A stretch of DNA of 64,000 nt, taken from NCBI GenBank assembly GCA_013399115.1, contig VXAA01001883.1, positions 62,001 through 126,000 on the forward strand. The letters are read 5' to 3'. Position numbers and translations under genes: made by a program. The notes beneath the pieces are model-generated. The model was not told the DNA's origin. It did no database searches and was given only the letters and a program-made list of their open reading frames with translations. Shown in pieces: positions 39,691 through 53,100 of this stretch. The stretch's first letter is position 1; each line of letters begins with the position of its first letter. The DNA comes from Anseranas semipalmata (taxonomy: Eukaryota > Chordata > Aves > Anseriformes > Anseranatidae).

Positions 39691-40669
39691 CTGAACCCAG
39701 GGTGAAGTTTAGGAAACTTTGGCCATCAGTTTGCTCAGGCACATGTGTTTTTATGCTTGACTTCCACAAGTCCTTACTTAGAAAAGCTTTTGACAAAATA
39801 AGCTGGTTTTCCATTTAAAAGTGCTGATTTTCTAAGCAGGTAGAATTCACCATTTCCCTCATTTCTTTCGGTGGTTTATATCTTACCGCAGTTTCTGTTC
39901 GAGTTTGCCCAGCTTCACCATACAGCTAATAAATACTTAGGGGCTTTTTGTTTAGGTGCCCAAGTAGAGCCCAGCAGTACCTGTATATTGTTTAGATTAC
40001 TTAAATCTTACTGAAGCTAAAACACAAGACGTGTGTTAAAGGACTGCCCTTAAAGGATGCTCTTTAAAGCATTTACCAGAATAACTATACTTGCATAATT
40101 CTGTGTATAGGCACTCTCATTTCTCAAGAAAAAAACTGTTCTCTTTGCATCCATTTCCAAAATGGAGCTGACATTACAATACTATTTTCTACACAGACAT
40201 CAGACACAGAGGTAGTGTATATAGAGAATTAAAAAAAGTTGCCCTGGACTAGATTCATTCCCTGAGGTAATGAAGCCTTTGTTCTGATGTGTATGTAAAA
40301 ATCTCATTAGCTCTTTCTGAGAGTTTCACTATACAGAGGACATGTTCAGTTGTTTGCAAGCTCTCATTTCTAAATTATTTCCAGATCACAAGTCCAGTAT
40401 TCTGTAGCTTTCATCTAAATTCTTTCTTCTTAAACTTATGAACTCTCTCTTGTCTATAATAAAAAACATTTTGTATTAATAAGCTCAGCTGACCAAATGA
40501 TCCAGATCTTACAGCTTAACCTTCCCATCATTTTGATGGTCTACACCTATATGATTTATTGGGATCTAGAAATTACCTCTGATAATTCAAATACCATCAG
40601 ATTTAAAATCAACTCCCCAGTTACTCCATTTGGGGGGGGTGGACATGCATTAGAAAATTACTTGTTCCT

Positions 40670-40905
40670 GACAACTACTTCTGTCACTTAGCCAGTGTTT
40701 AATCCACTTGATGTGTACCTTATTAATATTGCATACAACTAATCAGAATGTCGTGTGATGATAAGTCATATGCATTACAGAAGGCTAAGTATATTACAGC
40801 CATGGAGTTAACTTCATTAACTAAATGTAATCTAATTAAAAAAATTAAATCCAGGTTTCTTTAATAAGATGTCCTCCATAAAATCACATTAACTCAAATG
40901 AATTA
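40670..40905 (-). mobile_element. Ancient CR1/L3-type LINE remnant (reverse-transcriptase region)
   Basis: Read on the plus strand, this stretch resembles the reverse complement of a CR1/L3-type reverse-transcriptase region found as an old repeat in amniote genomes. Landmarks are TTAGCCAGTGTTTAATCCAC, ATGTGTACCTTATTAATATT and TCATATGCATTACAGAAGGC followed by TAAGTATATTAC, the last being the degraded antisense of the Y-L-D-F-S-K-A-F-D motif. The frame is broken by several stops, so it is a fossil. The boundaries are approximate, and the element may extend further on either side. The match is from memory; a repeat-library search would settle it. Confidence 0.55.
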
Positions 40906-41174
40906 AACACTTGTCCTCCACTACTGGAACTCGTATCAGTATTGCCAGTATTGTCAAATAAGCTTCCTTCATCAGGAGTTCGACTAGGCATCTTCCATAA
41001 CCACACTTTCCACCTAATGGTTGCTCACCTTCCCCCTGCCCCAAGTGTAAATCAGAACAGGATGATCTGATTTAAATCACCTTTCAGGCCTTCTATATTG
41101 CATATGTATATTGATATTAAAATAGCTAGGAAACAGCAACAGCAAACAAAGATCATTCATTTTCTTATGGAATC

Positions 41175-41332
41175 AGGAAAGTGGTTGAGTCACCATCCCT
41201 GGAGATATTCAAAAGACATGTAGATGTGGTGCGTAGGGACATGGCTTAGTGGTACACTTGGCAGTGCTAGGTTAACAGTTATACTCGATGATCTTGGAGG
41301 TCTTTTCCAACCTAAATGATTCTATGATTCTA
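41175..41332 (+). mobile_element. CR1 LINE 3' tail, severely 5'-truncated
   Basis: About 158 bp of the extreme 3' end of a CR1 element. It contains the end of ORF2 (GTCACCATCCCTGGAG, coding for a V/E-S-P-S-L-E-like stretch), the 3' UTR block with GGCAGTGCTAGGTTAAC and GATGATCTTGGAGGTC, and the diagnostic tail TTTTCCAACC followed by ATTCTATGATTCT. Several differences from the CR1 consensus I remember suggest an older, inactive copy. It lies antisense to PEPD. No target-site duplication is obvious. Confidence 0.93.
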
Positions 41333-44300
41333 AATGTGCAGTTTTTCCACTTTAAATACTACATCCACCAGAAAAGAAATGGAAGTGTTAAATAAGATTT
41401 GTCTGCATCATGGATTCATTTAATAAAGTTAATCATGAAATGATTTTTATATCCAAGAACATAAATGTGATATATTAGAGCAATTGATAACTAAAAAGCT
41501 GGTTTTAATTCTTCATTTTTCAAAGAAAAAATGTATTTTTTAAAGAATTACTTGTTTAACTGCAGATGTCAGTTGGCTGGTAATTCCACCAAACAAATGA
41601 CCTTTCCCCTTCTTTTTGAGTTCAGTTACTTTTATTTGTCCCCAAGTATTCAGCAGAAACCAGTCACATCAATAAAAAATGTCAATTTTGATCTGCCTCA
41701 TGAGATGCAACAGCTCCAGATAGATTTTCAGTCAGAAGGTTGACTAGAACAGCTATTATTAACAGCCATTAGAGAGAGTGGCAGAACCAGAAGACAGCTC
41801 TCTAGATTTAGACTTGATTAAGTGGACATTGCACGCAGACAGACCTTCTAGCACTGTAAATAACTTTAAAACTCTGCCTTGCAGTTGAACTCTCTCTGCT
41901 GTCAGAATTGGTTAGGCCGCATCACATGAGAGATGGTCTACAGCAAAGAACTGCTGAACTGCTAAGTGTATATAGTTTATCATAATAAATTAAAATTACT
42001 TTATACAGGAGATTGTTTGACATAGAACTAATCAGAAAATCACTACAGGAAAGGAGAAAACAGCAGATTTGCTAGAGATAGCACTGGCTTTTAAATAGCA
42101 TTTTCTGCTTCTCCCCTGTCCTGTCAAATCATTCTTCAGTTTTATGCCATCTCCACATAAAACGGACTAGTAGAAGAGAGGTAATTTTTAATTGGGCAGA
42201 TACCCCAGTTTCACGATAGATAGAGCATCAGAGGTAAATAACCGGTTTTCATGAACCAATGATATTATTCATACTAAGAAAGGAACCAAAGTAAAACTTT
42301 ACAACTAAGATGTTATGCGTCACTTCCTGATTTTGTGTTGCAAAACATGTGGTGATCATGACAGAATTTGTCTTTCATTCTCATTTCATCTTTCTTTCAT
42401 TTCTACACATTTGCCCCCATCTACCTCTGAACAACAACAAAGAAACAACACATTTAAACCCCATACAATGTACAGCAATATAAAACTGAAAAGGACTCCA
42501 AACTCAAATAAACAACCCAAATAACTATTGGAGAAGTGCTCAAGTGAACACAGAAAAATTGCCATTTATTCTTAAGCTTAGCAAACTTTATTTTAATATG
42601 TTCAATGTTCCCCTTACTATTCAATGAAGTTCCAGGCTTGTATTTTGCAATACCACAGCATTCATAAGGAGAGAGCTTATATACACCCAGGTCTTTGGAG
42701 CTGTACGACTGACCTAAGCAAAACCAGGACTGACCATGATCTGGGTGAACAGCCGCCATCCTGAACTCAAGAACCCACATACATATATGCATAGTCACAC
42801 CTGCAGACTGCTCCATCTCTTCTGTATTGCATTGGCAGTCTTGAATGCACCAACCTCCGATGATTCTGCTGTGTGGGAATGATCTGTTTTCCTCTCTCAT
42901 TGTAAAAGCAATGGGAAAAGTACTTTTACTCAAGCATTTCATGCATTTATGTTAATTATTACTACGAACTTCAACACATACCGCTTTACACAACTTTCTT
43001 CTAGATGCAGAATTCTGCTCGGGACAAGAGGCAGAAGCAGCCCCTCCTGGGAGCCTGCCTTTGCCTCCGATCCGTCCCACGCTCGCTCCACCAGAACAGT
43101 GACCTGCACGGTGAACCTGCACTGCTGGACACTGCTTTCTTCCACGTGCTGATTGCACGAACTTCTGGCATTCATTTTTGAGAGATGGAATCTCTTTATT
43201 CCCCTCCTGGATTATTAGACGGGCATTTAAATCAAGACTGGCTTAAAGGATTCAAAGTCATTTCAAAAAGCATCTGAATATCTTGGGAATTTAAGCCCAC
43301 ATTCCCAAAATACTAAAGCACTGATTCATACCGTATCCAATATGATAGAGTTGCCCTTAAAAATCTGGCCTTTAAAAGTTTAAATTTTACTGGAAAGGCA
43401 CCATAGAAGTGGGACTACAGCACTTTTAAAAATTGAAAGCAATGTCCTTACTTACATTAACAGCAGCACCTTGATAATTTAAGCTGAAAGAAATCCAATA
43501 TATTTTTTGCTATCTAGCCTTACTTTTGCTTCCCTGTTAGCTTGGACAATGAAAACAGATGGATCCATTTCAGTTGCAGCTTCTCGTGCACCAGTTGAAC
43601 TCGCAACCACCAGCCCCTAACACAGCCCACGCCTGCCTTTGGGAAACCACAGGTCCTCCATCTTTCTTCAGGCAATTGAATTACTTCTACCAGTGTTTAT
43701 CAGAAAAAATGGGAAAGGAAAAGCTTATGGATAACATTTTAAAATTATGGTGGCTTTGTGGAAAGAAGACATTTAATTTCTCTGTTTAAATTTCTAATAA
43801 TTGCAACTGAAAACAGACACCTTTGTTAAAATACAATATGGAAATAAATTGCAGTTCCCCAAACTATTTTAATTACTTTCCTACAAAATAATCAATGCAA
43901 TAAAAGATCTTTAAATTGCTACAAGTTTTTTTCCAAGTGTACAAATGTTCAGGTTTTCATCTTCATGATCACTCTAGTCAAAACAAGACATACAAAGCAG
44001 CTAAAAAGTGCACTGTAATTTATAGAATATATTTCACCATGTTTCTCTTCAGTAAGTTTTCTCCATAGTCTTGCAATGTTCCTTTACAAATACTCAACGC
44101 TTCCTGGGGTACAGTTTCACGTATTTATACCAGCTGCTTTCAGTACCTACAGCAATTAACACATTAGGGTGAACTGTAATTTAGAGACTACCCAGACTAG
44201 TTAGTCTTCCTACTCCATCATTTGCCAGCAGTTTAATTTTGTTCTTATATTCACTGTGTTAAGAATCTTTAAAAACAAGTTTACTGCTCCTTTAATTAGT

Positions 44301-47300
44301 AATTTTCTGAGTCGAATTCTGTTTTTTGTTGTTTGTTTTACCTCATAATGACTAACAACAACAACAGCATATAAGAAAAGCAAACCTGATTAGTTTAACA
44401 GAAAACTGGAATTCAACCTTAATATACCAAATGAGTTTAACTGCGGAAGCTGTATATTGCATTTGGAAGGTAAGTGGGTCTTAAGGGTGGCTTTTGAAGC
44501 ACATTTGAGTATTATCACAGAAAAGCAACAATTCCAGCTGAGACTGGTGATTTGCTGCTATAGGTACTGCATGGAGAATTAGAGCTTCTGTTCCATCTAC
44601 ACAGAGAAAAGAAACAATGAAAAGAAAAATATAAGGTGGTCAGAGAGATGTTTTAGCATCTCCTGGCAGAGTTCAGTACAGAAACACATTTTTAACTTCT
44701 AGTCCAAGCCTTAGGCCCTGGATATTCTGATCCCTGCCCGGGCTAGTCAGGTTGGCAATGTCTCAACTAGTAGCTTTCTTGATTTATTAGATGAGCATTT
44801 ATTATAATCTGGTTTTCTGTTCTCTTCCCATACAGCAACAGCTGTGCAGGGCAAGTCCATGTATCCTCATTAATGAATTATCTGTCTTAATATTATTAAA
44901 TAAATATTTTCATACCGCAGGATGTACAAGGGGAATTGCCTTCACAAGGCTATGCACTGTCATACTGCCACGTACTGATGCTTTCATGCTCTCACACACA
45001 GAGAACAACAATCCTTAGCCTCAGAGAAAAACATATGTTTAGGCCAATAAGTTATTCATTTACTGAGGACTCTCAAGTACAATAAATCCTTAAATAGGGA
45101 ATACCACTACACTCCACAAAAATAAATCAGATACAGTTTCCTAGTTGGGAAAAGATAAAGCATACAATACGCTACAAGCTACCTATTTTTATTCAGAATA
45201 TAATCATATCTGTAACATCAGGCATGTACAGCTTCTGAGTTCGCCATCTACAACTACCAAACTACTTCTCTGTGAATCTTCTTTGACTAAAGAAGAATAA
45301 ACAAACTAGCAAACAAATAACTGCTTACAAACCTGATGAAATCTTAGCAACTTCTCACACTGTCAGAAGTAAAATATCATCCTTGTGCTTCCCATTTCCC
45401 ACTTTCCTTTCCCCAAAACCCTGTTAACTGGTTTTGATCTGGTTTTGTTTTACAGCTTCTTGATTTACTCTCCACTGAACTTCTCCAGTAACAGAACATG
45501 CAGAATTTTTGTAGATTCTTTGTTGGCTAAAGATCATGTCTATATTTTCTTGTACTTGCTAGTAGGTTTAGTAGCTCTATAAGCATCTATCTTCCCTAAT
45601 ACCTTTGGGCTTCTGTATCTTTCAGCAAAGTCTCTTCTTAATCCTTCACTCTGATTTAGAGCAGCATTCACTTTCTCTAATCACTCTGAAAGTCAAGACC
45701 TCTGAATGCGATTATAGATACTGTTTTTTTTATTGCCCAGATTTCTAAGACAACAGATGAGAACCACACACCAAATCCCCACTAAATCTTTGCATGCTGC
45801 TGAGGCATTTTCCTGCAATATACTGTTCCCATTTGTATTCACTTATTCTGAAATCTGGGGCATGCTGTTTGGTTTTCCTCATTTCAGTGGCCCTAACCAC
45901 TGTGCTACAAGAAACAACCCAGTGATCACGGGCTGTGTATGACACACGAATATTTTTTTGTGGAATAAAGACACATGTAACAAAATCCTAGGGTAGGAGT
46001 GAAGTACCATGGCAAAGGCCTCTTAGTATCTTGCCCAATTCCCCATATACCTAAAAATAATGTAACTAGCCAACATCCCGGGGACATGCTTCTAAAACAC
46101 CCACGTCACCATTTCCACTGTACTGGCTTGTACTGCTCTGTTGTAGCAGCGTGCGTTTAGCAGCCATGGCCTGCCTTCTCCTAGTTACTAACGTGCAGTT
46201 TAAACAACAAGAGCAATCCTAATAATGGCACTTTTAGCATTCTTTGTCCCAGCTTTAAACAAACTATCAGCAATCAACATTGCTTTGTTTCACATTACAA
46301 ATTTAAACTTCACAGCCTGATTATCTAAACCTTGTGGGGAGCATTAAAAATAATTGAGGCATCAGGAAATCAAGGCAATTTTCAATGCAGTTAGTAATCC
46401 CTGGAAAATTGTGACATACATCAGATATTCTATATTTTTACAACACTATTTTGCCCCATAATCCTAAAATTTATTACAGAATATACTCCTAATCCACTAC
46501 CAGTGAGACAGTTAAATCCCATAATACTGGGAAGAGGCAAGTCCAGAGGTCCAAAGCAGAGAAACCTCAAGGGATTTCTGTACAAGTGTTTTACAGGGTA
46601 GTGGACAGAACATGGACTTGTACCAGTTAGACAAGCCTCCTTCCTCCTCTTAGATGACACCGTTCAGCTGAGAAGGGCGAAGGTGCTGGTTAGACACTGC
46701 TCTAAGTCAAAGCTTCACTCTAACAGAGAGGAAAAACCAACATTACTTCTAGAGAGAGCAGGCAGAGTTGAATTTTAACAACTGATCATAAAAGGCAAAA
46801 CAAACTGCTATTTTGCTTCTCACCTCTGCAGATACAGATGTTTAGGATTTTGCTTAACAATTCTCTGCCAGTTTGCATGTAGATCAGGGAGGATAAATAA
46901 GAAACAATGGATCTTGTTGAGAAAAATTCAGCAAAGTTCACGCGTCCTCTTCTCCTCAAAACTGTGACTGTGGGACTGGGACTGCAAGGACCTCCAGAAG
47001 CCACTAACAACCCCACAGGGCACTGCCCACTCCAACGGCCTTTCAATAGAGACATGTTTCTTACCTGTAATTGCAGATCCTGAAGCTGCTAAATCCCCCT
47101 AAGACTTTGTGCTCCAGTGGGGTGTATTTAAAGCAAAAAGTGTGTGCGCTTCACCAGTGATGAAAATGCATTTTGGAGGCTAACTAGTGGCATGTTAAAA
47201 ATAGCACTATTTCTTTTAGTCTCTTCCCGCCCAACTGGTAGGAACCCTAATTAACAAAGGTTTTGATAGCCCATGTATCTGCAGAAAGCTCCCCTGAACC

Positions 47301-47399
47301 CTTCTGCACTCCTGATAACTTCATTTCTTTCAGAATTTAACCATTCAAATAATTGTTTTTCAGATCTTAAGAGATCTTAAATTCTTGCTGCAATAGCAG

Positions 47400-47515
47400 A
47401 TATAATATAATAACAAAATATAACAAATAATAACAAAATAATATAACAAAATATATAACAAAAATAAAATAATAAAATAAAAAATAAAATAATAACAAAA
47501 TATATAATAAAATAC
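47400..47515. repeat. AT-rich simple repeat (AATAACAAAATAT-like)
   Basis: About 115 bases composed almost only of A and T with scattered C, built from irregular repeats of ATAACAAAATAT and AAAATAAT. It translates on the minus strand into a low-complexity Tyr/Phe/Leu frame that should not be taken as a gene. Confidence 0.85.
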
Positions 47516-50151
47516 ATTCAGTCCAGTGTGCAATATGTTTTTAACATTTTTAGAGCACATGTCTTGCAAGACAATAATTTGAAGGTTTTGTTCAAGAAAA
47601 CCTCATTCCTATCAACATAATTCTTTGGACAGTCACATCAGACCATTCTTTCACAGCATGAGAGTATCAAGGCCAACATTTTTTGCTGAGTCTTTTGTGT
47701 AAGATCAAGTCTGTATTGAAAAAAAATGCATTTTTTCTCAGTTCTTAACAGCTTTATTTTTATGTTATTCTCTATATATTCCTCAGCATAGATTGAAAGC
47801 TTACATTGTTCAAACTCAAACCAGCATTACCACGCTTTATAAGTATAGGGTATATAAGTATATCGTGGAGACGCACACTTCTAGGGAGTTTTAACGATAC
47901 TTTGTTATAACAATACAAATCAGCAAGACCAGTGGCTTAAAAAAGTATTCTTATTAGCAGTATACTTCAGGAATATTACTTTCATCAAAACCGTGTGCCG
48001 ACTCACCCTACAAATAAATTGCAACCTTGTAAAATTGTCAAAATTGTATCCCTTAGGAACAACAAAAAAGTTTGATTCACATGCAGTTTCTGTATTGTAA
48101 AATATTTCATATTTTATTTCTCATATATATTTCTCATATAAAGCGTAATAGGCTACGTAATTTGATTTACACTTTGGGGATCTGTTACATCTATTAACTA
48201 TGTAAAAGAGCGCACCAAATATTTCACAGTTTATGCTCCAAGTTTCAAGTATTCTTGATGGTGAAATAACGAATGGGTGCAGGCAAGTAAGCATTGAAAA
48301 CAAACACAACAACAACAAAGAACTGTCTGCTGACAATTGCCAGCCTAAATCATAAGAGAGTAAAGCAGAAGCCACGCTGTGGAAGCATTAATAGCTGACA
48401 GACCAAAAATTAGACAGCTTCCTAATGAAGTAGTAGCTTTCTAGTATTGGGAGTGGGGAGACAGATTCATTCATGCCTACACTATCTTTTACATTAAAAT
48501 TAATATTGCTATATATATTGAGAAACAAAAAAGAGAAATATTTTTTAATAAATCATAATTAATTTGAAATATGAAAGGCAAATAACACTAGCTAGATTGT
48601 TACTATGAATGAAAACCTTATCTGAGTTTTGCAAATTACTAGTTTTGGAAATGAACATCATATATGCAGTTAGTAGCCACATTTTTAAAATTCCCCACAA
48701 ATCCTATTTAAAAGTCACATCTGTTTCTTATCAGAAGTCTGTCACATGCACTAAAACCCCTGAAATTATGTGCATGTTAATATAGCAACAATATTGACAG
48801 CACTCTGTACACACTACAATAATTAAACCCATGCTTTTGAACAATTCTTTCACTTTTTCAGATCATTAAAACACAAGTTTTCTGGATTTTAGTAATAAGT
48901 AAACTGTTTTGAATAGTGGAAAAACTGCCATAAAACACATTAAAACTTTAAGATTGAAAAGATCCACTCTTCATTACGCCCAACTTGTTACTAACGCACA
49001 AAAGAAAAAAAGCCTGTGCATGTGAATAGCAAACCTCCAGATCCCCAAACAATAGTATTGCCCCACTAGCCATAAAAATGACAAACTACATCCACAGTCA
49101 CAGTACACCCAAACTCTGTAACAGATTAGATTTAAAATTGAGCAATGCCCAGAGGTAGCTATTAGTCTTTCAACTCAAGTGTCAACTTCCTGCAAATTAA
49201 TGACCAAGCAGTCTCAACCAAATACTGTCTTCAAATTATAAACTGCATTTCCAAATCCAAATTCCAGTGCAATATTCCTAAGTTTTCTGAGCTGTATTGA
49301 TTCACTTGAGTAAAAAAATACTCCTGCATGTGGTTCCAAAAATATTCTGCAAGCTATCACATCCACTTCACCGGCCAATTCTTTAATGAGAGACACATAG
49401 TGGAGATGAAAGAAAAGGAGATCAGAGCAAGAATTTGATGTACAAGAGCTGAAAGTAACATCACAGATGCAACCCTTGTCAAATTCTTCCAACTACATCA
49501 GTCTATACATAATCTATAGTTAAGATGAAACTGAATATTCTCCAAGAACCAGCACGATGTGAACCATATCTCAGCTTGAATCTACAAAGGAATTGGCCAA
49601 TAGTTTAGATTTTGCACACTATCACTCATTTTCAGCACACATACTTGGAATTAGGGAAGACAAGTAAGCAGACTAACAACTAATTGTATGGCCCTTCCCT
49701 TTCCCTTGGAGGTTTATTTTTTTCTCTTCAAAGCTTTATAGATTGATAGCAAAGCCACACTGTAAATCAAAAGAAAGCCACTACTCATTACCTACTTAGA
49801 ATTTCCTGGGCTCTTACTGTGAAGCTATTTCTCTGCTGTTTGATCTCTAAGCCATTGGCAATGTCTACAAGCACACTACCTATCATGGCAGCTGATACTT
49901 ATTTTTTCCCAGATCCCTTTTCAGCAGCTAGATGAATTTCCACTTCTTCCAGTTCTAAAGAGAACCGCCAACATAAATGATTGGACGCAAAATACTTGTT
50001 CAGGTAGAAAAAAAAGAAAGATATGTAAAAGCAGCTAGAAGTAACTCACACTTAAAAGAGAATGGAGTGCATGGTCTACTGGTGTAGACCAACATGCACA
50101 GCTATGATGGCCTCTGTGCCATCCAAAAAAATACAGGAAGTAATGCTTTTT

Positions 50152-50167
50152 GGGGGGGTGGGGGGGG
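50152..50167 (+). repeat. Paired long G runs (G7-T-G8)
   Basis: Seven G, one T and eight G. Such runs can form G-quadruplexes and are also prone to sequencing-length error. No regulatory context is visible. Confidence 0.8.
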
Positions 50168-53100
50168 AATACAGATTTTAAACTCATGTTGCCACTGTAT
50201 CTCCCAGCAACGAAAAATAAATAAAAAGACGCATCCTTCCTGCTTGTCCGTATCAGCTTCTAAATTTCTTCATGATGTATGAAACATGGCATGGAAAGTT
50301 CTATTTTCAATTTTTTGTAAATCTCTAAAATACCAGGAAAGATCAAGCTTCTTCTTTCCAGTTTTGTTGGAGGGCACTGCTCAAACAAGCCACTTCCCTC
50401 TCCCAGTCCTTCAGCAGCCAACAGTATTCAGCCTTTCACCCAGGTTCTTTCTAGAGAAAAGCAAATACTTTAAGCCAAATCTTCATTGCTGCCAGGTTTG
50501 AGAAACCTAGTGTTTTAGTGCAGAGAGTGCATATAGCTATAAGCAGCAGGTCCCTGTCAGTGCCCAAGCCTGCTGCTGCACAAGCCCTTGCTTTCCCCAG
50601 ATAAAGACTTTTCCGTTGAGAACAGCATCTTCTCAGCAATAGTCTAGACAGGTTAGATACAGCCTTGCTGCATTGAAAGAAAAAAAAAGCCATCAGTGTG
50701 GCTTAACTGCATAGCTGATAAAGCCCCTATCAAAATAAGTAACATTTTTGATCACACACATCTGGATCCCTGTGCTCCAAACTGCATAGAAAGAATAAAA
50801 ATCATCATGACTTAATGATATATACCATAGCATAAGGCAGACTAAGAACAAACTCAATGATGGAGGAGGAAAATGCTTCTGAATCATCTCCTCCGCCTGC
50901 AGATCTAGCACACAGGCTAGTGACAAGTTACAGACCTTCTCCCTCTCTCTGTTGTGATATTAATCAAGTCAGCCTTTTGTTTATGGCATTATCAGAAATC
51001 TTACTGAAAATCTGGATCAAAGTCTCTTACTGATTGTTGAAAGGTTAGAGACTATGGAACCAAATCTGAGTAGCTCAACAGATCACCTCCATACTAAAAA
51101 ACAAAAAGGGAATCTTCCAGGGCTACCTCTGGAGGCCGATCAGAACCTTAAGCTAGTGCAGAAAGCAGTTCACATCCCTTTAAGAAAGTTTCATGACCAT
51201 TAACATTTCTGAAGAAAACACCTCAATTTCCCGTTCACTGCCAAGTACAAATTAGGGTGACCCTTCCTGTCCTAGGGCTGGTGTATTTGGGACTGGTTTT
51301 GCTCTTACGCCTCACTGCAGTAATTATGGTGAGTGAAAGGTGCTTCTGCCCGCCCCGGACTTGGACTTCAGAGAGGTACTAGAACATCCCTCTGAGCATC
51401 TCACAACTGTTTTCACTTTGCAAAAGCCTTTGAACACATGATGCAAATTCTATACATTTCATCACAGTTTTATCACAGTTAATGACCAAACCATGCCCAG
51501 CACTGAAGATGCATGAGAAAACAGAGGGGCAGGAATCTACTGGTTTTGGATCTGCTATTTTATAAATAGCAGAGAAGTACTATCTTAATCTGCGTTAGGA
51601 GTAATGCACATGCTTTGACTGATGAGATTTAAATAAACACAAAAAAGCGCCGAAATTAAGCAAATAAAATGCACACACTGCATCTCTTCAAAAGGAAGCA
51701 GATTCTGCTGAAGGCAAGCATTGTCTCCTGGGATTTTGTCTGCGATTCTACCCATTGCCTTCCACAAACCAATGGCTGCAAGATGAACATATTCCTCTTG
51801 TTAAACAAAACACTTCACTCATCCATACTGAATATCAGATGCTAACCCATGTTCCTAAGCAACCTCATGCTCGCTCCACATTCTCCCCCTCTGCCACCAG
51901 CAGACAAGAGGTTTTAATCATCAATTCACAGCGCACCCAACGTGCAAGAATCCCATCATGAGAGTCTCAGGCGCAGAACTGCATTAAGCAGTATCAGGCA
52001 GCTTCAGACCCTGTTTTGTCTTCACTGAGACATGCAGAGTATAACTAAAAGATAGCATTGTAACTTTTGAGTTGTTTATAAAGACAAGTTTTTTTAAAAA
52101 AAAATCCTGGCTTAGACATAAATTGCTTGCAAATACAAGCAAAAAACTGATATTCTTGCCAGCAGGTATGGAAACATTCTTTTAGAGGTACTGTGGGTTA
52201 AACTTTTTTCTGACATTTATAATATTCAGCACTGGAAAAAAATCTCTGCAAAGAATAATTGCTCCCACAGGGACCAATCCATGGGTCACAGTTTTTTGCA
52301 CTTGACGGCAATGGAGCCTTGAATGAGATTTTCTATAAAACCTAGACTTAAGCTTGCAGCATAATCACAATGTTTGCCCTAGCTCTAGAAGCTGAACTAA
52401 AGTACCACTTCTACAGTGTAATTATTCCACATATGTTTCAAAAACCCATGGGGAAATTTTATTATTCAGAAGAATAAATAGGGTAAAAATAAATGGTTTT
52501 TAATTTTAGCCAATTTTTACACTCTTTATGAATTTTCATTTTTCTTATGCAAGTTTAAGTCCATGGGAGAGAGGATTTGCCTTGAAGAAATAATTAAACT
52601 TTCATCTTCAGTTATGCTTCTTAGCAAATACACAGCCACCCACATAGCGCATAACACACGAGTGCTATTCAATGGCAGAGAATGCCAACATAATCACCAA
52701 TGCTTCACAATCTTCCTTTCAGTTTCAAATTGAATATTTGAAGTTGGAACTTCTGTTCAACGACACAGTGTAAGCAGAAGCACGCTAAGGGCTTAGACTA
52801 GAAGTAGGCTGGGGTCCCTATATAGAGCTTAATTTGCCCTCAATACTTTCTTGAATACTCAAGCTATTCTTGGAGAATAATGCAGTAATTTGTCACATGG
52901 GATATGTAAACCTACTGCCTTGAGGATACTAAAAGATTATAACGCTCAATTCGTGATGACAATGTCTGAAGCAGATTTAGAAAGCTGCAGAAGTCAGAAT
53001 TTTTCTGGGAAGGCAATCTGAAGAAGCAGGACTCCATCCACTTGGTGAAGATGCAGGCACGTTTTGCGACCAAGTCTACCTATGACACCTTCCCTAATTA

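Noticed and set aside
39332..39694. 120-codon plus-strand open frame in the CpG-rich patch
   Set aside because: Several frames on both strands are open here because GC-rich DNA has few stops. There is no recognisable domain.
47360..47569. Membrane-protein-like Tyr/Phe/Leu frame on the minus strand
   Set aside because: It is a translation of the AT-rich simple repeat at 47400-47515.
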